A stretch of DNA of 64,000 nt from Anodontia alba (GCA_964016985.1 OZ024835.1:64564828-64628827); one strand, 5' to 3'. Numbered from the stretch's first letter, positions 1 to 11,774 are shown. Numbers and translations: made by a program. Notes: generated from the letters alone by a model not told the origin.

Positions 1-71
1 GTACCTAAAATTGAAATTGGACTCTTCCGATATATAATGTGGGTGAGTCTATTCAGTCTACAATAGGCTAA
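1..71. repeat. Family O TTAA MITE, right end at window edge
   Basis: Matches the right third of the copy at 13554-13780 (CTAAAATTGAAATTGGACTC ... GTCTATTCAG). Confidence 0.7.
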
Positions 72-351
72 TTCATCAGTTCATTTCCAAGAAGCAAGCA
101 GGTAGATCAAGTGTGAAAAGCACACAAACCTGCAACTGAACTACAACACAACCATTTACTGTAATACTGCTATACTAAGAACAAGAAATTGACACAAAAT
201 GGCCAAAGTCCTCGCTCCCACCCCCACGCAATATAAGACGTTGTAAAATTAATACAGGCAGATTTCATTTCAAGCTGATTGCAACATACTGTCTCATCAC
301 GCTTACTAAGTGTGTGAAGTTTCGTGAAAATATTCCATAGGCTTAAAGCTT

Positions 352-573
352 AGCTCCAGATAAGGCATTTTTTTTTTCAACCGAAAAGCAGATATTTTTC
401 TTATTTCTCCTAAAAACATAGGTTGTTGTACTTATTAGAAACACCTAAAAACATAGGATGTGCTGGTTATTAGAAGCACCTCACAGAGTTGCTTCTAGTG
501 AGTACCCACAACATATGATTTAATGGAGAAATAAGAAAAATATTATGTGGAGACCCCCTCTTATCTGGAGCCA
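352..573. mobile_element. Family B foldback MITE
   Basis: Family B has outer ends AGCTCCAGATAAGGYRCTTTT and ...CCTCTTATCTGGAGCTATG. Inside is TTTTTCTTATTTCTCC followed by a hairpin of ATATGTTGTGGGTACTCATT, AGAAGYGCCTC and inverse. About 190-220 bases. The hairpin core is shared with family A although the ends are unrelated. Confidence 0.8.
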
Positions 574-765
574 TGGGTTTACAGAGTTACAGTTCGAATA
601 TAGGTAGTATTTCGAAATGCTACTATTACCAATCTCCCCTGCTTAGCAGCGTGGGACAGTTGTTTTGGCACTTATGAAATGTATTCAAAAGGACTAGAAA
701 AAATGATTATAATAACATCTTTCTCAGCAGACTGTGAATTTTGTTCTGATTTGCATACTGAGTAA

Positions 766-986
766 TGTAATAACCCTTAATATTGGGACAGACAGGCCTG
801 AGCAAACAGTGAAGACCCAGATCAGACGCCGCAGAATGCGACGTCTGATCAGGGTCTACACTGTTTGCCACTCATCCAGCACTATTTTAGACCCATCAAC
901 AGGTAAAATATACTTTTTTTTTCAAATCTTAGGCCAAGTATGGTAGGAAATTAAGGTGTCCCAGTACTTAGGGAAATAAGATAAAT
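766..986. mobile_element. Family E MITE
   Basis: Family E has outer ends CCCTAAGTATTGGGACA and inverse, arms AGTCCATTTTACTACCTG, and the hairpin GCAAACAGTGTAGACCCAGA/TCAGATGC-GCAG and inverse. About 215 bases. The flanks are TTWA-like but less strict than in families C and D. Confidence 0.75.
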
Positions 987-1141
987 ACACATGTAGATTT
1001 TCCACCATTTTTACAAGGGAGATAACTTTTCTCACCTTCATTTTTTCTCCTGCACACCATCAAAAACGGACACATTCAAATTTAAGGACAAGGACATATA
1101 GGAGGCAAGCTGCTTGAATTTTTAGGATTTTAGAGTAATTT

Positions 1142-1345
1142 TTACGGCCCAGTCAACACTGTTAAGGTCATGTTAAGCCAGTCATTTACCCTACTCCCTC
1201 CTCCTGGAAAGGCGTAATCCTCTAAGCACTTAACCAGTACTTGTGCACACACTTTCGCCAGTAACTTACAACTGCCTTTCTTGAATTAGCGACAGGCAGA
1301 GAATAACCACAGAAATGACGTCACGATCAAACTCAACAGAAATTA
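1142..1345 (-). mobile_element. SINE fragment, 3' portion
   Basis: Body and tail of the SINE (TTTACGGCCCAGTCAAC ... ATGACGTCACGATC) without the tRNA head. Confidence 0.7.
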
Positions 1346-1454
1346 TGTGCGGAAGCAGGAATTTTAATTTGCGAAAATTTGCGGCCCCTGTATCTGCAGG
1401 CAGACAGCCTAATGGAGTTCAGTGAATATTTAGGATACATATGGTGCATAACAG

Positions 1455-1738
1455 CATCACGAAAACATGCCTGTATAATTGTGACCCCCTTAAACCCCAC
1501 TTTTATATAGTAAATCTGGGGTTTACAGGGGTATACATTGTTTTTATTATTACTGCTCAAAACATAGATTGTGGGTACTCATAATTAGAACCGCCTCGCC
1601 GAGGCGGTTCTAACGAGCACCCACAATCTATGTTTTGAGCAGAAATTTGAAAAATATCAGAGGTTTTTATCTGATTTTTTTTCAGTTTTTTTGGAGGTGA
1701 AATTTTCTACATATTTGCATAGGCGTGTTTTCATAATG
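1455..1738 (+). mobile_element. Family A foldback MITE
   Basis: Family A is about 280 bases. Outer ends are CATYACGAAAACAYGCCTAT and its inverse. Inside are CCTTAAACCCCACTTTTATA and its own inverse-like ACTGGGGTTTACAGGGG. The core is a near-perfect hairpin of about 45-base arms, TTTCTGCTCAAAACATAGA, GTGGGTACTCGTTAGAACCG and inverse. About 16 copies lie in the window, in both orientations. They have no coding capacity. Confidence 0.85.
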
Positions 1739-1790
1739 GAATAGTAGGAAACACAGCCATCGTATCACTTTTACTTATTGCTATTGATTT

Positions 1791-2001
1791 AACCATGGTC
1801 CTGCCGAACCGGGCTATGCCCTGCCATGGCAAACAGTGTAGATCCAGGTCAGTTGGGTTCTGAAGATGCCAACTGATCAGGATCTGCACTGTTTATAGCA
1901 TTAATCATGTGAATTGTATCAACAACCTGGATCAAGTAATCTGACTGGCTGAAAATTAGAGGTGGACTTGGCACTCTAATTTATTCAGCATGACAAGAGT
2001 A
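1791..2001. mobile_element. Family C TTAA MITE
   Basis: Family C is about 210 bases, ideally TTAACCCTTGTCCTGCTGAA ... TTCAGCAGGACAAGGGTTAA. The inside has a conserved AATCAGATTACTTGATC block and a hairpin CAAACAGTGTAGATCCAGAT/CAGTTGGCTTCTTCAGAAGCC and inverse. The TTAA flank and CCC start are the piggyBac-type layout. This copy has worn ends (AACCATGGTCCTGCCGAACC). Confidence 0.75.
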
Positions 2002-2092
2002 TGTCAAAAAAAAATGACAATTATCAGCCAGCTGATTTAACTAAGCACAACATATAGGTATAACCATTATTATATTCCTCAACACATACATA

Positions 2093-2304
2093 CCGTAATA
2101 ACCTTAAATATTGAGATGGACAGGCCTGTGCAAACAGTGTAGAACAAGATCAGATGCCGAAGAATGCAGCATCTGATCAGAGTCCATACTGTTAGCCACT
2201 CATCCAGCATTATTCTAGACATATCATTAGGTAGTAAAAACCTTTTAATGAATTTTAGGGTAAGTATGGCAAGGAGTTTCCCAATACTTAGGGTAAATAC
2301 GGTA
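2093..2304. mobile_element. Family E MITE
   Basis: Complete; immediately followed by a family A copy. Confidence 0.75.
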
Positions 2305-2327
2305 CACAACAGCTCTAGATATGAGGT

Positions 2328-2607
2328 ATTCCGAAAACACACCTATTCAAATAAACAGCAAATTTCATCTCCTAAAACCTGAAATTTTTCAGATAAGAAA
2401 CTCTTAATATTTTTCACATTTCTGCTCAAAACATAGATTGTGGGTACTCATTAGAACTGCCTTGGCGAGGCGGTTCTAATGAGTACCCACAGTCTATGTT
2501 TCTGAGGAGAAATAAGAAAAATAATGCGTACCCCTCTAAACCCCAGTTTTACTATATAAAAGTGCGGTTTAAGTGGGTCAAAATTATATAGGTGTGTTTT
2601 CATGATG
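2328..2607 (-). mobile_element. Family A MITE
   Basis: Reverse orientation; the left end is degraded (ATTCCGAAAACACACC). Confidence 0.8.
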
Positions 2608-2619
2608 GGCCATTAGGAA

Positions 2620-3060
2620 AATATTTTTCTTATTTCTCCACAAAAAGGGTTGTGAGTACTCATTAGAAGCATCTCGCAATTTCTCCACAAAAAATACAGT
2701 GTGGGTATTCATTAAAAGTGCCTCTATGAGGCACTTCTAATGAGTACCCACAATATATGTTTTCATGGAGGAATAAGAAATTATCAACAATGTTTTGTTG
2801 AAAAAAAGTGCCTTATCTGGAGTAGACTGGCTCCAGTCTCCAATGACTAAGTATTTTTTTCTTATAATCCTGTTTGATAATCCACTAAAATAAAGCCAAA
2901 ATAATCATGACTATAAAGGATGGTCACTAGAGTCTCTAGTGACCAGCCTTTATAGCCATGATATTATTTTGGTCGTATTTTAGTGGATAATCAAACAGGA
3001 TTATAAGAAAAAAAAATAGTCACTAAAGACTGGAGCCAGTCTATATCTGGAGCTATGATG
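2620..3060. mobile_element. Family B MITE split by another foldback
   Basis: The core is partly duplicated (two left arms at 2633-2720). The right end lies beyond the foldback at 2824-3042 (TATCTGGAGCTATG). Confidence 0.7.
2824..3042. mobile_element. Foldback element, about 105-base arms
   Basis: Ends AGACTGGCTCCAGTCT and inverse; nearly one continuous hairpin with GTCACTAGAGTCTCTAGTGAC at the centre. Confidence 0.75.
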
Positions 3061-3090
3061 TACATGAGTACATGACTAAAACAACAACAT

Positions 3091-3311
3091 ACACCACAAC
3101 CTCTTTATAACACGGTTCGTTATAACACGGTTTTGTATATAACACGGTTCAAAGACGGATCCCAAAAATGTACAGAATATATTGAAAAATGACCATAAAT
3201 GGTCATTTTTCAATATAATCTATACATTTTTGTTTGGATACAACACGGTTGTTTAACTAACACGGTTTATGCTATGGACCCCAACAACAGTGTTATAAAG
3301 AGATTGTGTAT
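3091..3311. mobile_element. Family F MITE, TA-flanked
   Basis: TA then CACCACAACCTCTTTATAAC and inverse; GTTATAACACGG direct motifs; central hairpin of AAAAATGTATAGATTATATTG type. Three copies here. TA flanks and the ACCTCTTTATAAC end suggest a pogo/Tc1-type source. Confidence 0.8.
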
Positions 3312-3318
3312 AAGCAAT

Positions 3319-3507
3319 GCTTCAGATAAGGTGCTTTTTTTCTGACAAAAAGTACTGAAATTTCTCTTATTTCTACATGAAAACATATGTTGTGGTTACT
3401 CATTAGAAGTGCCTCTCCGAGGCACTTCTAATGAGTGTCCACAAAATAAGTTTTCATGGAGAAATAAGAAAATTGTCGTGTGGATACCCCCACTTATCTG
3501 TAGCTAT
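3319..3507. mobile_element. Family B MITE
   Basis: Complete, both ends readable (CTTCAGATAAGG / CCACTTATCTGTAGC). Confidence 0.8.
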
Positions 3508-3663
3508 GTATAAAACTGGAAAATATGTTTATAATATAAGACTGGAAAACTTGTTCATAATTTCATAACATATTACACTGTTAAGCAGTATCTTGACACC
3601 AATGAAGTGACTAGAACAGTCTGTTATAATACATGTAATATATAATATAAAGGAAAACATCTT

Positions 3664-3905
3664 GGCCCAGTTGTTCAAGGCGTCGTTAGCTTAACGACGT
3701 CGTTAAGGGTCATTTCGTTAACTGTTTTAGCAGATTCAATATACATTATTCTGATATTTTTTGCTGAAAAAATGTGAGTAGCTTTTGCACTGCAAAAGCT
3801 ACTCACATTTTTTCAGCAAAAAATTTCAGCACATTTGCGTATCACTCAATGTAAATTTGAACGAATCATTAACTAACGACGCTGTTAGCTTTGAACAACT
3901 GGGCC
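3664..3905. mobile_element. Family G MITE with 3-base duplication
   Basis: Ends GGCCCAGTTGTTCAARGC and inverse, central hairpin GTGAGTAGCTTTTGCA and TTTTTTGCTGAAAAAATG arms. Flanked by CTT on both sides (3661-3663, 3906-3908). The short duplication and GGC start fit Harbinger-type elements. Confidence 0.78.
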
Positions 3906-4060
3906 CTTGTTTTCATGTATAAGAAGCAGAGACTTGGGAAAACAAACAAAAAATAAATGTCACCAGGGTAAATGACTAGAAGTCTGTTGTAAAAGTTATA
4001 ACACATAATACAGAAAAAGACAATATCTTCTTTAATTGGGCAAAAAGCTTCTGAGACTTA

Positions 4061-4337
4061 CATCACGAAAACATACCTACGTATATAATTTTGACCCCCT
4101 TAAACCCCACTTTTATATAGTAAAACTTGGGTTTACAGGGGTATACATTATTTTTGTTATTTCTGCTCAAAAACATAGATTGTGGGTACTCGTTAGAACT
4201 GCCTCGTTGAGGCGGTTCTAATGAGTACCCACAATCTATATTTTGAACATAAATATGAAAATATCAGAATTTTTTATCTGAAACATTTTTTGTTGGTAAA
4301 AATTTCAGTATATTTGAATAGGCATGTTTTCATAATG
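4061..4337 (+). mobile_element. Family A MITE inside a minisatellite
   Basis: It interrupts the repeat unit ending CTTCTGAGACTTA. Confidence 0.83.
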
Positions 4338-4654
4338 AAATATGTAACCAATTCAAATGACCAGAACCGTCTATTATAAAGGTTGTAATACATAATATAG
4401 AAATATAATAAAAATATAAATATATGCCACCAAGTTAATTGATTAGAAGTCAGTGATAAAAACTGTGTTATATAATACACAAAAAAAACCACACATCTTA
4501 CTTTAATGCGCAAAATGCGTCTGAGATTTGGGAAAACAAAACATATGTCTTCATTTTAAATGACCAGAACAGGCTGTTATATAGGTTATAATACATAAAA
4601 CAGAAAATTTTCTTGTTTTCTTATGGAAGAAGATCGAGACTTGGGTAACAAAAC

Positions 4655-6472
4655 AAACAAGAGGCCCATGGGACACAACTCTCTCACCTGAGTGACATAA
4701 CCACTGCAGATATGCAGATGTTATGCAACATTTTTCCAATCCTATCATCGCAACCAATGAAAAGATCATCATTTGAGCAGTTCTTAGTTTTGAAGAAGAA
4801 TATATGGGCCTGACAGTCAATGGAGCATAATCATTTGAATAAACTATCAATCACATTTCAACAGTAGGATCAATGCGAAATTTGGTGGAAATTGGCTAAG
4901 TAGTTTCTGAAGAATCATGATTTTATACATGTAAACAGCACAGTGACAGGGAAATATACTAAATATAAACAAGATGACGGCCATCTTAGATTTCCAATCA
5001 TAACAATTTTAACTACTGTTGATCTACAAGTCACTTCGATACTTTCAATATAAATGTATATGGCCCATACAAATGCATGGGGAAGCAAATTTCAACATAG
5101 AACCATCATTTTAGCAATTTTGGTAGATCTCCTGTCCCCCATAATTTGTGCAAAGATTAGGGTCCAGGGCTTATTTGGTTCTGGAGAAGAAGATTTTTAA
5201 AGGTTTTTACCATACATGGGCATGGCAGCCATTTTGATCAATGGACCATGCCCATTTTAGCAATCTTTCATTCTCCTGCCCAAGGAGGCTCCGCATGAAA
5301 TTTGAGCTAGACTGGCCCAGAGGCTTCAGAGGAAAAATCATTTTGAAATTATCGACATTTTTTCCATACAAATGTACGGGGCCCATACAAATGCATACAG
5401 AAGCAAACTTGACCTCGCCATAAAAAGGTCAAATGTCAATGTATGACAATTATTTTAGCAACTTTGGTAGACCGCCTGTTTCAGATGATATATGTAAAGA
5501 TTCAGCCACAAGGCATCCTCGGTTTTGGAGAAGAAGATTTTTAAAGGTTTTTCCAATACAAATGCATAGGGAAGCAAACTTGACCTTGCTGTAAAAAGGT
5601 CAAATGTCAATATACGACATTTATTTTAGCAATTTTGGTAGACCTCCCATCCCCGATGACTTACGCAAAGATTCAGCCCCAAGGCATCCTCGGTTCTTGA
5701 GAAGAAGATTTTTAAAGGTTTTTACCATATATGGGCATGGCAGCCATGTGAGTCGAAGCACCGCAACTATTTTAGCAATCTTTCATTCCCCCAACCTAAG
5801 GAGGCTCCAAATGAAATTTGAGCAAAATTGGCCCAGAGGCTCCAGAGGAGAAGTCGTTTGAAATTCTGAACATTTTTCCCATACAAATGCATAAGGAAGC
5901 AAAATTAACCTTACCGTAAAAAGGTCAAATGTCAATGTACGACCATTATTTTAGCAATTTTGGTAGACCTCCTGTTTCCGATATATGATTCTGATATATG
6001 TAAAGGTTCAGGCATAAGACATCCTCAGTTCTGGAGAACAAGATTTTTAAAGGTTTTTCCCATACAAATGCATAGGGAAGCAAACTTGACCTTGCTGTAA
6101 AAAGGTCAAATGTCAATATACGATATTTATTTTAGCAATTTTGGCAGACCTCCCGTCCCTGATGACTTATGCAAAGATTCAGCCCCAAGGCATCCTCCAT
6201 TCTGGAGAAGAAGATTTTTAAAGGTTTTTACCATATATGGGCATGGCGGCCACCTTGGTCAATGGACCGCGACCATTTTAGCAGTTTTTCGTTGCCCCAA
6301 CCTAAGGAGGCTCCATATGAAATTTGAGCAAAATTGGCTCAGGGGCTTCAGAGGAGAAGTCGTTTGAAAATGTTAATGGACGGATGCACGGACAACGGAC
6401 GAAAAGTGATCACAATAGCTCATCCTCAGCATAGCTCAGGTGAGCTAAAAAAAAAAAAAACAACAAAAAACT
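4655..6472 (+). mobile_element. Composite A-tailed element with internal half-kilobase tandem repeats
   Basis: Starts CAAGAGGCCCATGGG ... CTCTCACCTGAG and ends ATAGCTCAGGTGAGCT plus an A tract. The TTTTAGCAATTTTGGTAGA motif is at 5112, 5454, 5625, 5949 and 6130, an alternating long/short spacing that makes a unit of about 500 bases. No long frame. It looks like a non-coding retroposed or satellite-derived element. Confidence 0.6.
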
Positions 6473-6729
6473 AAAAGGCTAGAACATTACGTTATAAAAG
6501 TTATAATACGAATACACAAAATCTTCTTATTTTCATGTGGAAGAAGCTTGAGACTTGGGAAAGCAAACATATATATTAACAAGTTAACTGACTAGAACAG
6601 ACTATTATAAAAGTTATAATGCAATACAGAAAAACATCTTATTTTCATGTGGAAGAATCATCTGAGATTTGGGAAAACAATAGATTATGTCATCAAGTTA
6701 AGTGACTAGAACACGCTGTTATAAACTAT

Positions 6730-6815
6730 AATATACAATAAATAAATAAATAAAAAAATAAATAAAAAAAAAACAAAAAACAAAAAAAGCAAAAAAAAAA
6801 CAAAAAAACACATGA
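6730..6815 (+). repeat. A-rich simple repeat (AATAAA, AAAAC)
   Basis: Runs of AAATA then AAAAAC. It is followed to 7189 by a body with CCACGCCACTTTTTGTGGTG that resembles 13165-13198; otherwise unassigned. Confidence 0.75.
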
Positions 6816-7189
6816 TATAATTATGAAATGGGTATGTTCAAAGGGCAATGACTCCAAAAGTAGCAAACCAGAGATACGGTTCAAGTATTCAGCATGTCGT
6901 CTCATAGTGCTTTACATTTGTCTGAAGTTTCATAAAATTATCTTGGATAGTTCAAAGTTATGGAGTGGACATTAATGTTTGAAGCACTGACAGATGGACA
7001 CCCAAAATTTTGGAGGCAATAACATGATACCCACGCCACTTTTTGTGGTGGGACATAAAAATGGCAGAAATTCTACAGTGTATGCAGTCCCTTTAATGGG
7101 GAAAAAATTTTTTTTAAAAAATCAAAAAAAAATCACCATGTACAACCATATCTTGCTGACTAGAACAATAAAAGTGAGTATTTTTCAGT

Positions 7190-7492
7190 TACCATAGTTA
7201 TCCTAAATATTGGGACAACTCGGCTCCCTACCATACCTATCCCACAATTTGAACATGTGTATTTTATCCCGTAAGCATTCTTTATAAATCTATAGTGGAC
7301 CGTTATCGGGTCGTCAGCGTAGTGTAGCTGACGAACCGATAATGGCCCGCTATAGATTTATAAAGAATGCTAGCTGGGTACTTTCTGTTAATGTGTCTAA
7401 AACTGCTGAATGAGTAGCAGTGTAGATCCTGATCTGATCTGGATATACATTGTTTGTTCAAACTTTTGTCCAAATTCTTAGGGTTATTATGG
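7190..7492. mobile_element. Family E MITE split by a 98-base hairpin
   Basis: Left part to 7273, right part from 7372; insert described separately. Confidence 0.7.
7274..7371. mobile_element. Short perfect hairpin element AGCATTC-A...
   Basis: AGCATTCTTTATAAATCTAT faces its inverse; the centre GTCAGC...GCTGAC is GC-rich. A second copy at 42303-42395. Confidence 0.75.
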
Positions 7493-7515
7493 TATTTCAC
7501 AACATGAACACATAT

Positions 7516-7762
7516 TTTTTTACCCTTAAAATGCAAGAAAACCTGCATCTGAAAATGCTGTCTGTTCATGTCGTCTGCTGAATATTCTTGCAAACTTTTC
7601 AAACCTATTTTTGCATACAGGCAAACAGTGTGGACCATGATCAGTATGCTTCTAGAGAAGCAGTCTGATCTGAGTCCACACTGTTTGCAAAAATGACTTT
7701 TATAATCACAGGCAGATGAAAAAGCAGACGACATTAGTTGTGATTGGCAGTTTAAGGGTTAA
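7516..7762. mobile_element. Family D TTAA MITE
   Basis: Family D is about 245 bases: TTAACCCTTAAAGCGCCA ... TGGCGCTTTAAGGGTTAA, with GTCGTCTGCTGAATATTC and a hairpin CAAACAGTGTGGACCCAGAT/CAGACTGCTCCT and inverse. The hairpin stem is the same as in family C and E. This copy has a damaged left end. Confidence 0.8.
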
Positions 7763-7767
7763 ACAGA

Positions 7768-8292
7768 ACTCCAGATAAGACACCATTTTTCGACTGAAAA
7801 GTACCGATATTTTTCTTATTTCTCCAAGAAAACCTATGTTGTGAGTACTCATAAGAAGTGCCTTGCTGCGGGGCTTCTAATGTGTACCCACAACATGTTT
7901 ACAAGGAGAAAAAAGAAAAATACAGTTGACTCTCGTTATCTCGAATTCCAAGGGACTCTCTGAGATACTTCGAGATATCCGTACCTCGACATATCAGATT
8001 TGCAGAAGTGAGGAAAAAATAATTCAAACAACCACATTTAACAAATTTATATGTCACTGAACTCTTGAATTTAGAGATATATCGAAAATATTGTGGAAAA
8101 GAGGAGAAATTGCTCCTGAGGAGCAATTTCCCCTCTTTTCCACAAATTTTTTTTACCTGTTGTAAGATTTTCATGTTTAGTCAGGGACAAGATTTTCACT
8201 TCGAGATAAGGGGTTATTCAAGATAAGTGAGGTCGAGATAACGAGAGTCAACTGTTTTGTTTATACATCCTTTTATCTGAAGCTTTGTTAAA
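7768..8292. mobile_element. Family B MITE split by a family H element
   Basis: Left end ACTCCAGATAAGAC; right end CCTTTTATCTGAAGC after the insert at 7923-8254. Confidence 0.75.
7923..8254. mobile_element. Family H Tigger/pogo-like MITE
   Basis: CAGTTGACTCTCGTTATCTC and inverse, with TA at the left. Central hairpin GAGGAGAAATTGCTCC. Arms GAGATATCCGTACCTCGACA. The CAGT...ACTG ends with TA target are the pogo/Tigger pattern. Confidence 0.8.
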
Positions 8293-8465
8293 ACATATAA
8301 TAAATTTTTTTAAAAACAAAGCAGTCGGAAAGCTGTGAAACACATTTGTGGAAGCTTGATTCTCAAGGTCATAATATCAGCAAATGCAATCACAAAATAT
8401 TTACATGTTTAAACATTCAAAATAGTAAAGTCATACTGTACAGTTCATGTAAGCACAATATATGC

Positions 8466-8660
8466 TTAGCTCAATCTCTGGGAAAAATTTCAGCGGACAA
8501 TATTTTGTAATATTTTCCTTATTTTTCCCGGAAAACAGCTTTTGACATTTCATGCAAATTGTACCCAGTGGAGACAATTTGCATAATATGTCAAATTCTG
8601 TTTTCTGGGAAAAATAAGAAAACTCTTTCCCAGCTAGTGGCGACTTTTGTTATCTGCTGA
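8466..8660. mobile_element. Family I foldback with octamer motifs
   Basis: Family I: TTTTTCTTATTTTCCC and a hairpin TTTGACATTTCATGCAAATT/GTCTCC and inverse, edges CTGGGTAAAAATTTCAGCAG. Each intact copy holds ATGCAAAT and its inverse. The TTTTTCTTATTT block also flanks the hairpins of families A and B. Confidence 0.72.
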
Positions 8661-8663
8661 TAA

Positions 8664-8745
8664 CCTTTACAAACAGTCTGAACCAAGATCAGGCCTGACA
8701 AAACACCAGGTCTGATCTGGATCTAAACAGTTTGACACTCTGATG
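8664..8745. repeat. CAAACAG hairpin, family E-like
   Basis: ACAAACAGTCTGAACCAAGATCAG and inverse, loop GCCTGACAAAACACCAGG. Confidence 0.6.
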
Positions 8746-9060
8746 GTATTTCTGAAGAAACTGTTTGACACTCTAATGGTATTCCTGAAAGATGTTTTGA
8801 AAAAAGTTAACTTTTTTAAAAAATCCAGACAACAAAAAAGCATGCAAAATTACCCAGCAAGCAAAGAGTTAAATTTTGTCTGCTGAATTAGCCCAGAGAG
8901 TGGTGAAGCTTAATGAATGGTACCATTAATTCTGTCCACAAAATATATAACTTAACCTAACTAATATCATTAAACATTACAAAAACAAAATGTAGGTCAA
9001 GGTCAGAAAACTTAATATTCAATCAGATCTCACTCTATTTAAAATGTGTTTTTGTTTGAA
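8746..9060. other. No feature recognised
   Basis: AT-rich. A 20-base motif ACTGTTTGACACTCTRATGG occurs twice at its left edge. No coding signal seen. Confidence 0.5.
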
Positions 9061-9318
9061 GTTTTTTGGCACAGTCAACACTGTTCAGGTAATTTCATGT
9101 CAGTCAGTTACCTCAGCTATCCTTGGGCAGGTTTTGCCTTCTAAGTGGTTAACCAGTATGTGTGCAATGTGAGCACTTACTTCCACCAATAACTGACAAC
9201 AGCCCTTCTTGACTCAGTGGAAGGGAAAATGTATGATAAATCTCCACAAAAGCTTTGTGGTTGAGCATGGATTCAAACTTGTGCCCCTGGGTACAACTGC
9301 ACCATAGAGCCAACCCCA
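9061..9318 (-). mobile_element. SINE, old and diverged
   Basis: Tail-side sequence (GGCACAGTCAACACTG) and body (AACTGACAACAGCCCTTC) are clear. The tRNA head is worn but GGATTCAAAC remains. Confidence 0.65.
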
Positions 9319-9540
9319 TCCATATTTTGTTATCTAATATAAACAGAATGCTTATTGCTCTCAAGGAATGACTCTTGAGAGCAATGAACACACTTAAAAA
9401 ACTGAACACTCTGAAGTGTCAAGTTTTCTGGGCTAATTTACATGTACATGTAGCTGGTTTTGACCAATTTGGCCTCATTACTGACCATCATATAAGTTTT
9501 CAAAACTTTTTGGTCAGCTTTACTCATTACCATACTATTA

Positions 9541-9745
9541 CCCCTTGAGAACAAATTCGTTCCTTTTAGAGAAGACACCTTTTCAGAGGGGGCTTGGCTT
9601 GCAGGAGAGCAAACAGGAACATGAGTAAGTTGTCTCCCTTTAGTCCAAATATGGAGTGGATAACTATAATGTGAGACAACTCTATTAAAATTGTTCTTAC
9701 CCCACTTCTGAAAAGAGATCTCTTCTAAATGGAAAGAATCGTTTC
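9541..9745. repeat. Foldback around AGAGAAGAC/TTTTCAGA
   Basis: CGTTCCTTTTAGAGAAGAC...CTTTTCAGAGGGGG recurs inverted (CCCCACTTCTGAAAAG...). Related short hairpins lie at 14955-15028, 40152-40206, 53448-53582 and 59418-59600. Confidence 0.5.
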
Positions 9746-10093
9746 CCTTTGGAAATGAATTCCTTCAGTTTTGAGCAGACCATTTTTCCAAAAAGGATGG
9801 TTGTGCAGGAGAGCAAAGAGGAAGACACAGTTATCTCCCTTGTAACAAATAACATTCTAATAGGTATATCCAGTCCCCTTAGGAAAAATCTAATACTCAA
9901 CATTATTGCTATCAAGTTATCAGTCTATATGGAAGAACTACTCAGCCAAATAGGTACTTTTATAAACCAGATCTCTTTTGTTGGAAAAATGGGGACTGAC
10001 TGGAAATGGCTTGGATTTTGCCAATCATCATGCAGTTTTTAGACACACAAACAGGCAGTAAAAGAGAGTTGTTGAAATTTTTGGACAAATATC

Positions 10094-10306
10094 TTAACCC
10101 TTCTCTTGCTAAACATGACATGCCCTGTCTTAGCAAACAGTGTAAATCCAGATCAGTTGGCTTCTAAAGAAGCCAACTGATCTGAATCTGCACCGTTTGT
10201 CATTAAATATGTGAATTTCTATCAAGAACTTGGATCAAGTAATCTGATTGGCTGAAAATTGGAAGTGGGCATGGCATCTTAATTTATTCAGCATGACAAG
10301 AGTTAA
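10094..10306. mobile_element. Family C MITE inside the 9870-11920 tandem array
   Basis: Ends TTAACCCTTCTCTTGCT and AAGGGGTTAA. Confidence 0.82.
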
Positions 10307-11562
10307 GGGGTTAACTTAAGGTGTCCAAAATTTAATGCTTAAGGTATATATGTCACTCAAAACTATCAGTCTATAGAACACCATATTCTTACTTTCATAA
10401 ACTGGTTCTCTCTTCCATACAGAATGGAGACTGACAGGAAATGACTTCAATCTTCTCACTCACCCAGCAGATTTTAGTCCTATCAATGGGCATTACAATG
10501 GAGTTGTAGAAATTAGAGGACAAATGTTTAAAGTAATTATTGGTACCCAAAACTATTACTATCAGGTTATCAGTCCATAAGGAAGAACTCTTCGTCCAAG
10601 TAGGTACTTTCAAAGTCTTTCTTCATGGAAGACTGGAGACTGACTGGAAATGACTTGGGCCTTGCCATTTGTCCTGCAGTTTTTAGACCCAACAACAGGC
10701 ATTAAAATGGAGTTGTAGAAATTGTAAGATAAATGTTAAAAGTAATTATTGGTACCCAATACTATTACTATCAGGTTATCAGTCTATAAGGAAGAACTCT
10801 TAATCCAAGTAGGTACTTTCAAAGTCTTTCCTCATGGAAGAATGGAGACTGACTGGAAATGACTTAGATCTTGCCACTTGTCCTGCAGTTTTTAGACACA
10901 CAAACAGGCATTAAAATGGAGTTGTATAAATTTTAGGACTAAAGTTTAAAGTAATTGTTGGTACCCCAATACTATTACTATCAGGTTATCAGTCTATAAG
11001 GAAGAACTCTTTATCCAAGTAGCTACTTTCAAAGTCTTTTTTGATGGAAAATGGAGACTGACTAGAAATGACTTGGATCTTGCCACTCATCCTGCAGTGT
11101 AGGACAAATATCGTAAGGAGTTAAGGTGTTCAGACATTTAAGGTATAAATGGCACTCAACACTACTGCTACCAGTCTATAAGGAAGAATTCCTCATCCAA
11201 GTCGTTACTTTCATAAACATGATCTCTCTTGTTGGATGGATGGAGACTGACAGGAAATGACTTGGATCTTGCTACTCACCCAGTAGATTTTAAACTAACC
11301 AACGGGCATTGAAATGGAATTGTTGAAATTTTAGGACAAATATTTAAAGTAATTATTGGTACCCAACACTATTACTATATAAGGAAGAACTCTTCATCCA
11401 CGTAGGTACTTTCAAAGTCTTTCTTCATGGAAGAATGGAGACTGACTGGAAATGACTTGGATCTTGCCACTTATCCAGCAGTTTTTAGTCACACCAACAA
11501 CAGCCAAATGAAGTTATTATATTTTGTAGACAACTATCAAAAGGAGTAAAGGTTTCCAGATA

Positions 11563-11774
11563 TTTAACCATTGTCCTGCTGAACCCCTATATACCCTGAC
11601 TTTGCAAACAGTGTAGATCCAGATCAGTTGGCTTCTTCAGAAGCCAACTGATCTGGATCTGCACTGTTTGTCATTCAGTTTGTGAATTTATAACAACCTG
11701 GATCAAGTAATCTGATTGGTTGAAAATTGGAAGTGGGCGTGGCATCTTAATTTAATCAACATGACAAGGGTTAA
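11563..11774. mobile_element. Family C MITE inside the tandem array
   Basis: Second insertion in the same array; core hairpin nearly perfect. Confidence 0.82.

Larger units (their letters stand above)
3512..6740 (+). repeat. Minisatellite of about 115-130-base units, broken by insertions
   Basis: Unit motifs AAGTTATAATACATAATAC, TCTTATTTTCATGTGGAAG, GAGACTTGGGAAAACAAAC and TGACTAGAACAGNCTGTTAT recur at 3512-3663, 3905-4060, 4338-4655 and 6473-6740. The breaks are a family G MITE, a family A MITE and the composite element 4655-6472. Confidence 0.7.

Noticed and set aside
1590..1650. Perfect hairpins as microRNA precursors
   Set aside because: The stems are parts of multi-copy foldback elements with exact arm identity, which is typical of MITEs. 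Small RNA data would be needed to claim a microRNA.
2079..2382. Recurring short frames with the motif DPDQ or RSDC...LIRVYTVC
   Set aside because: These are chance translations of the CAAACAGTG hairpin families; the same peptide appears on both strands because the DNA is palindromic.
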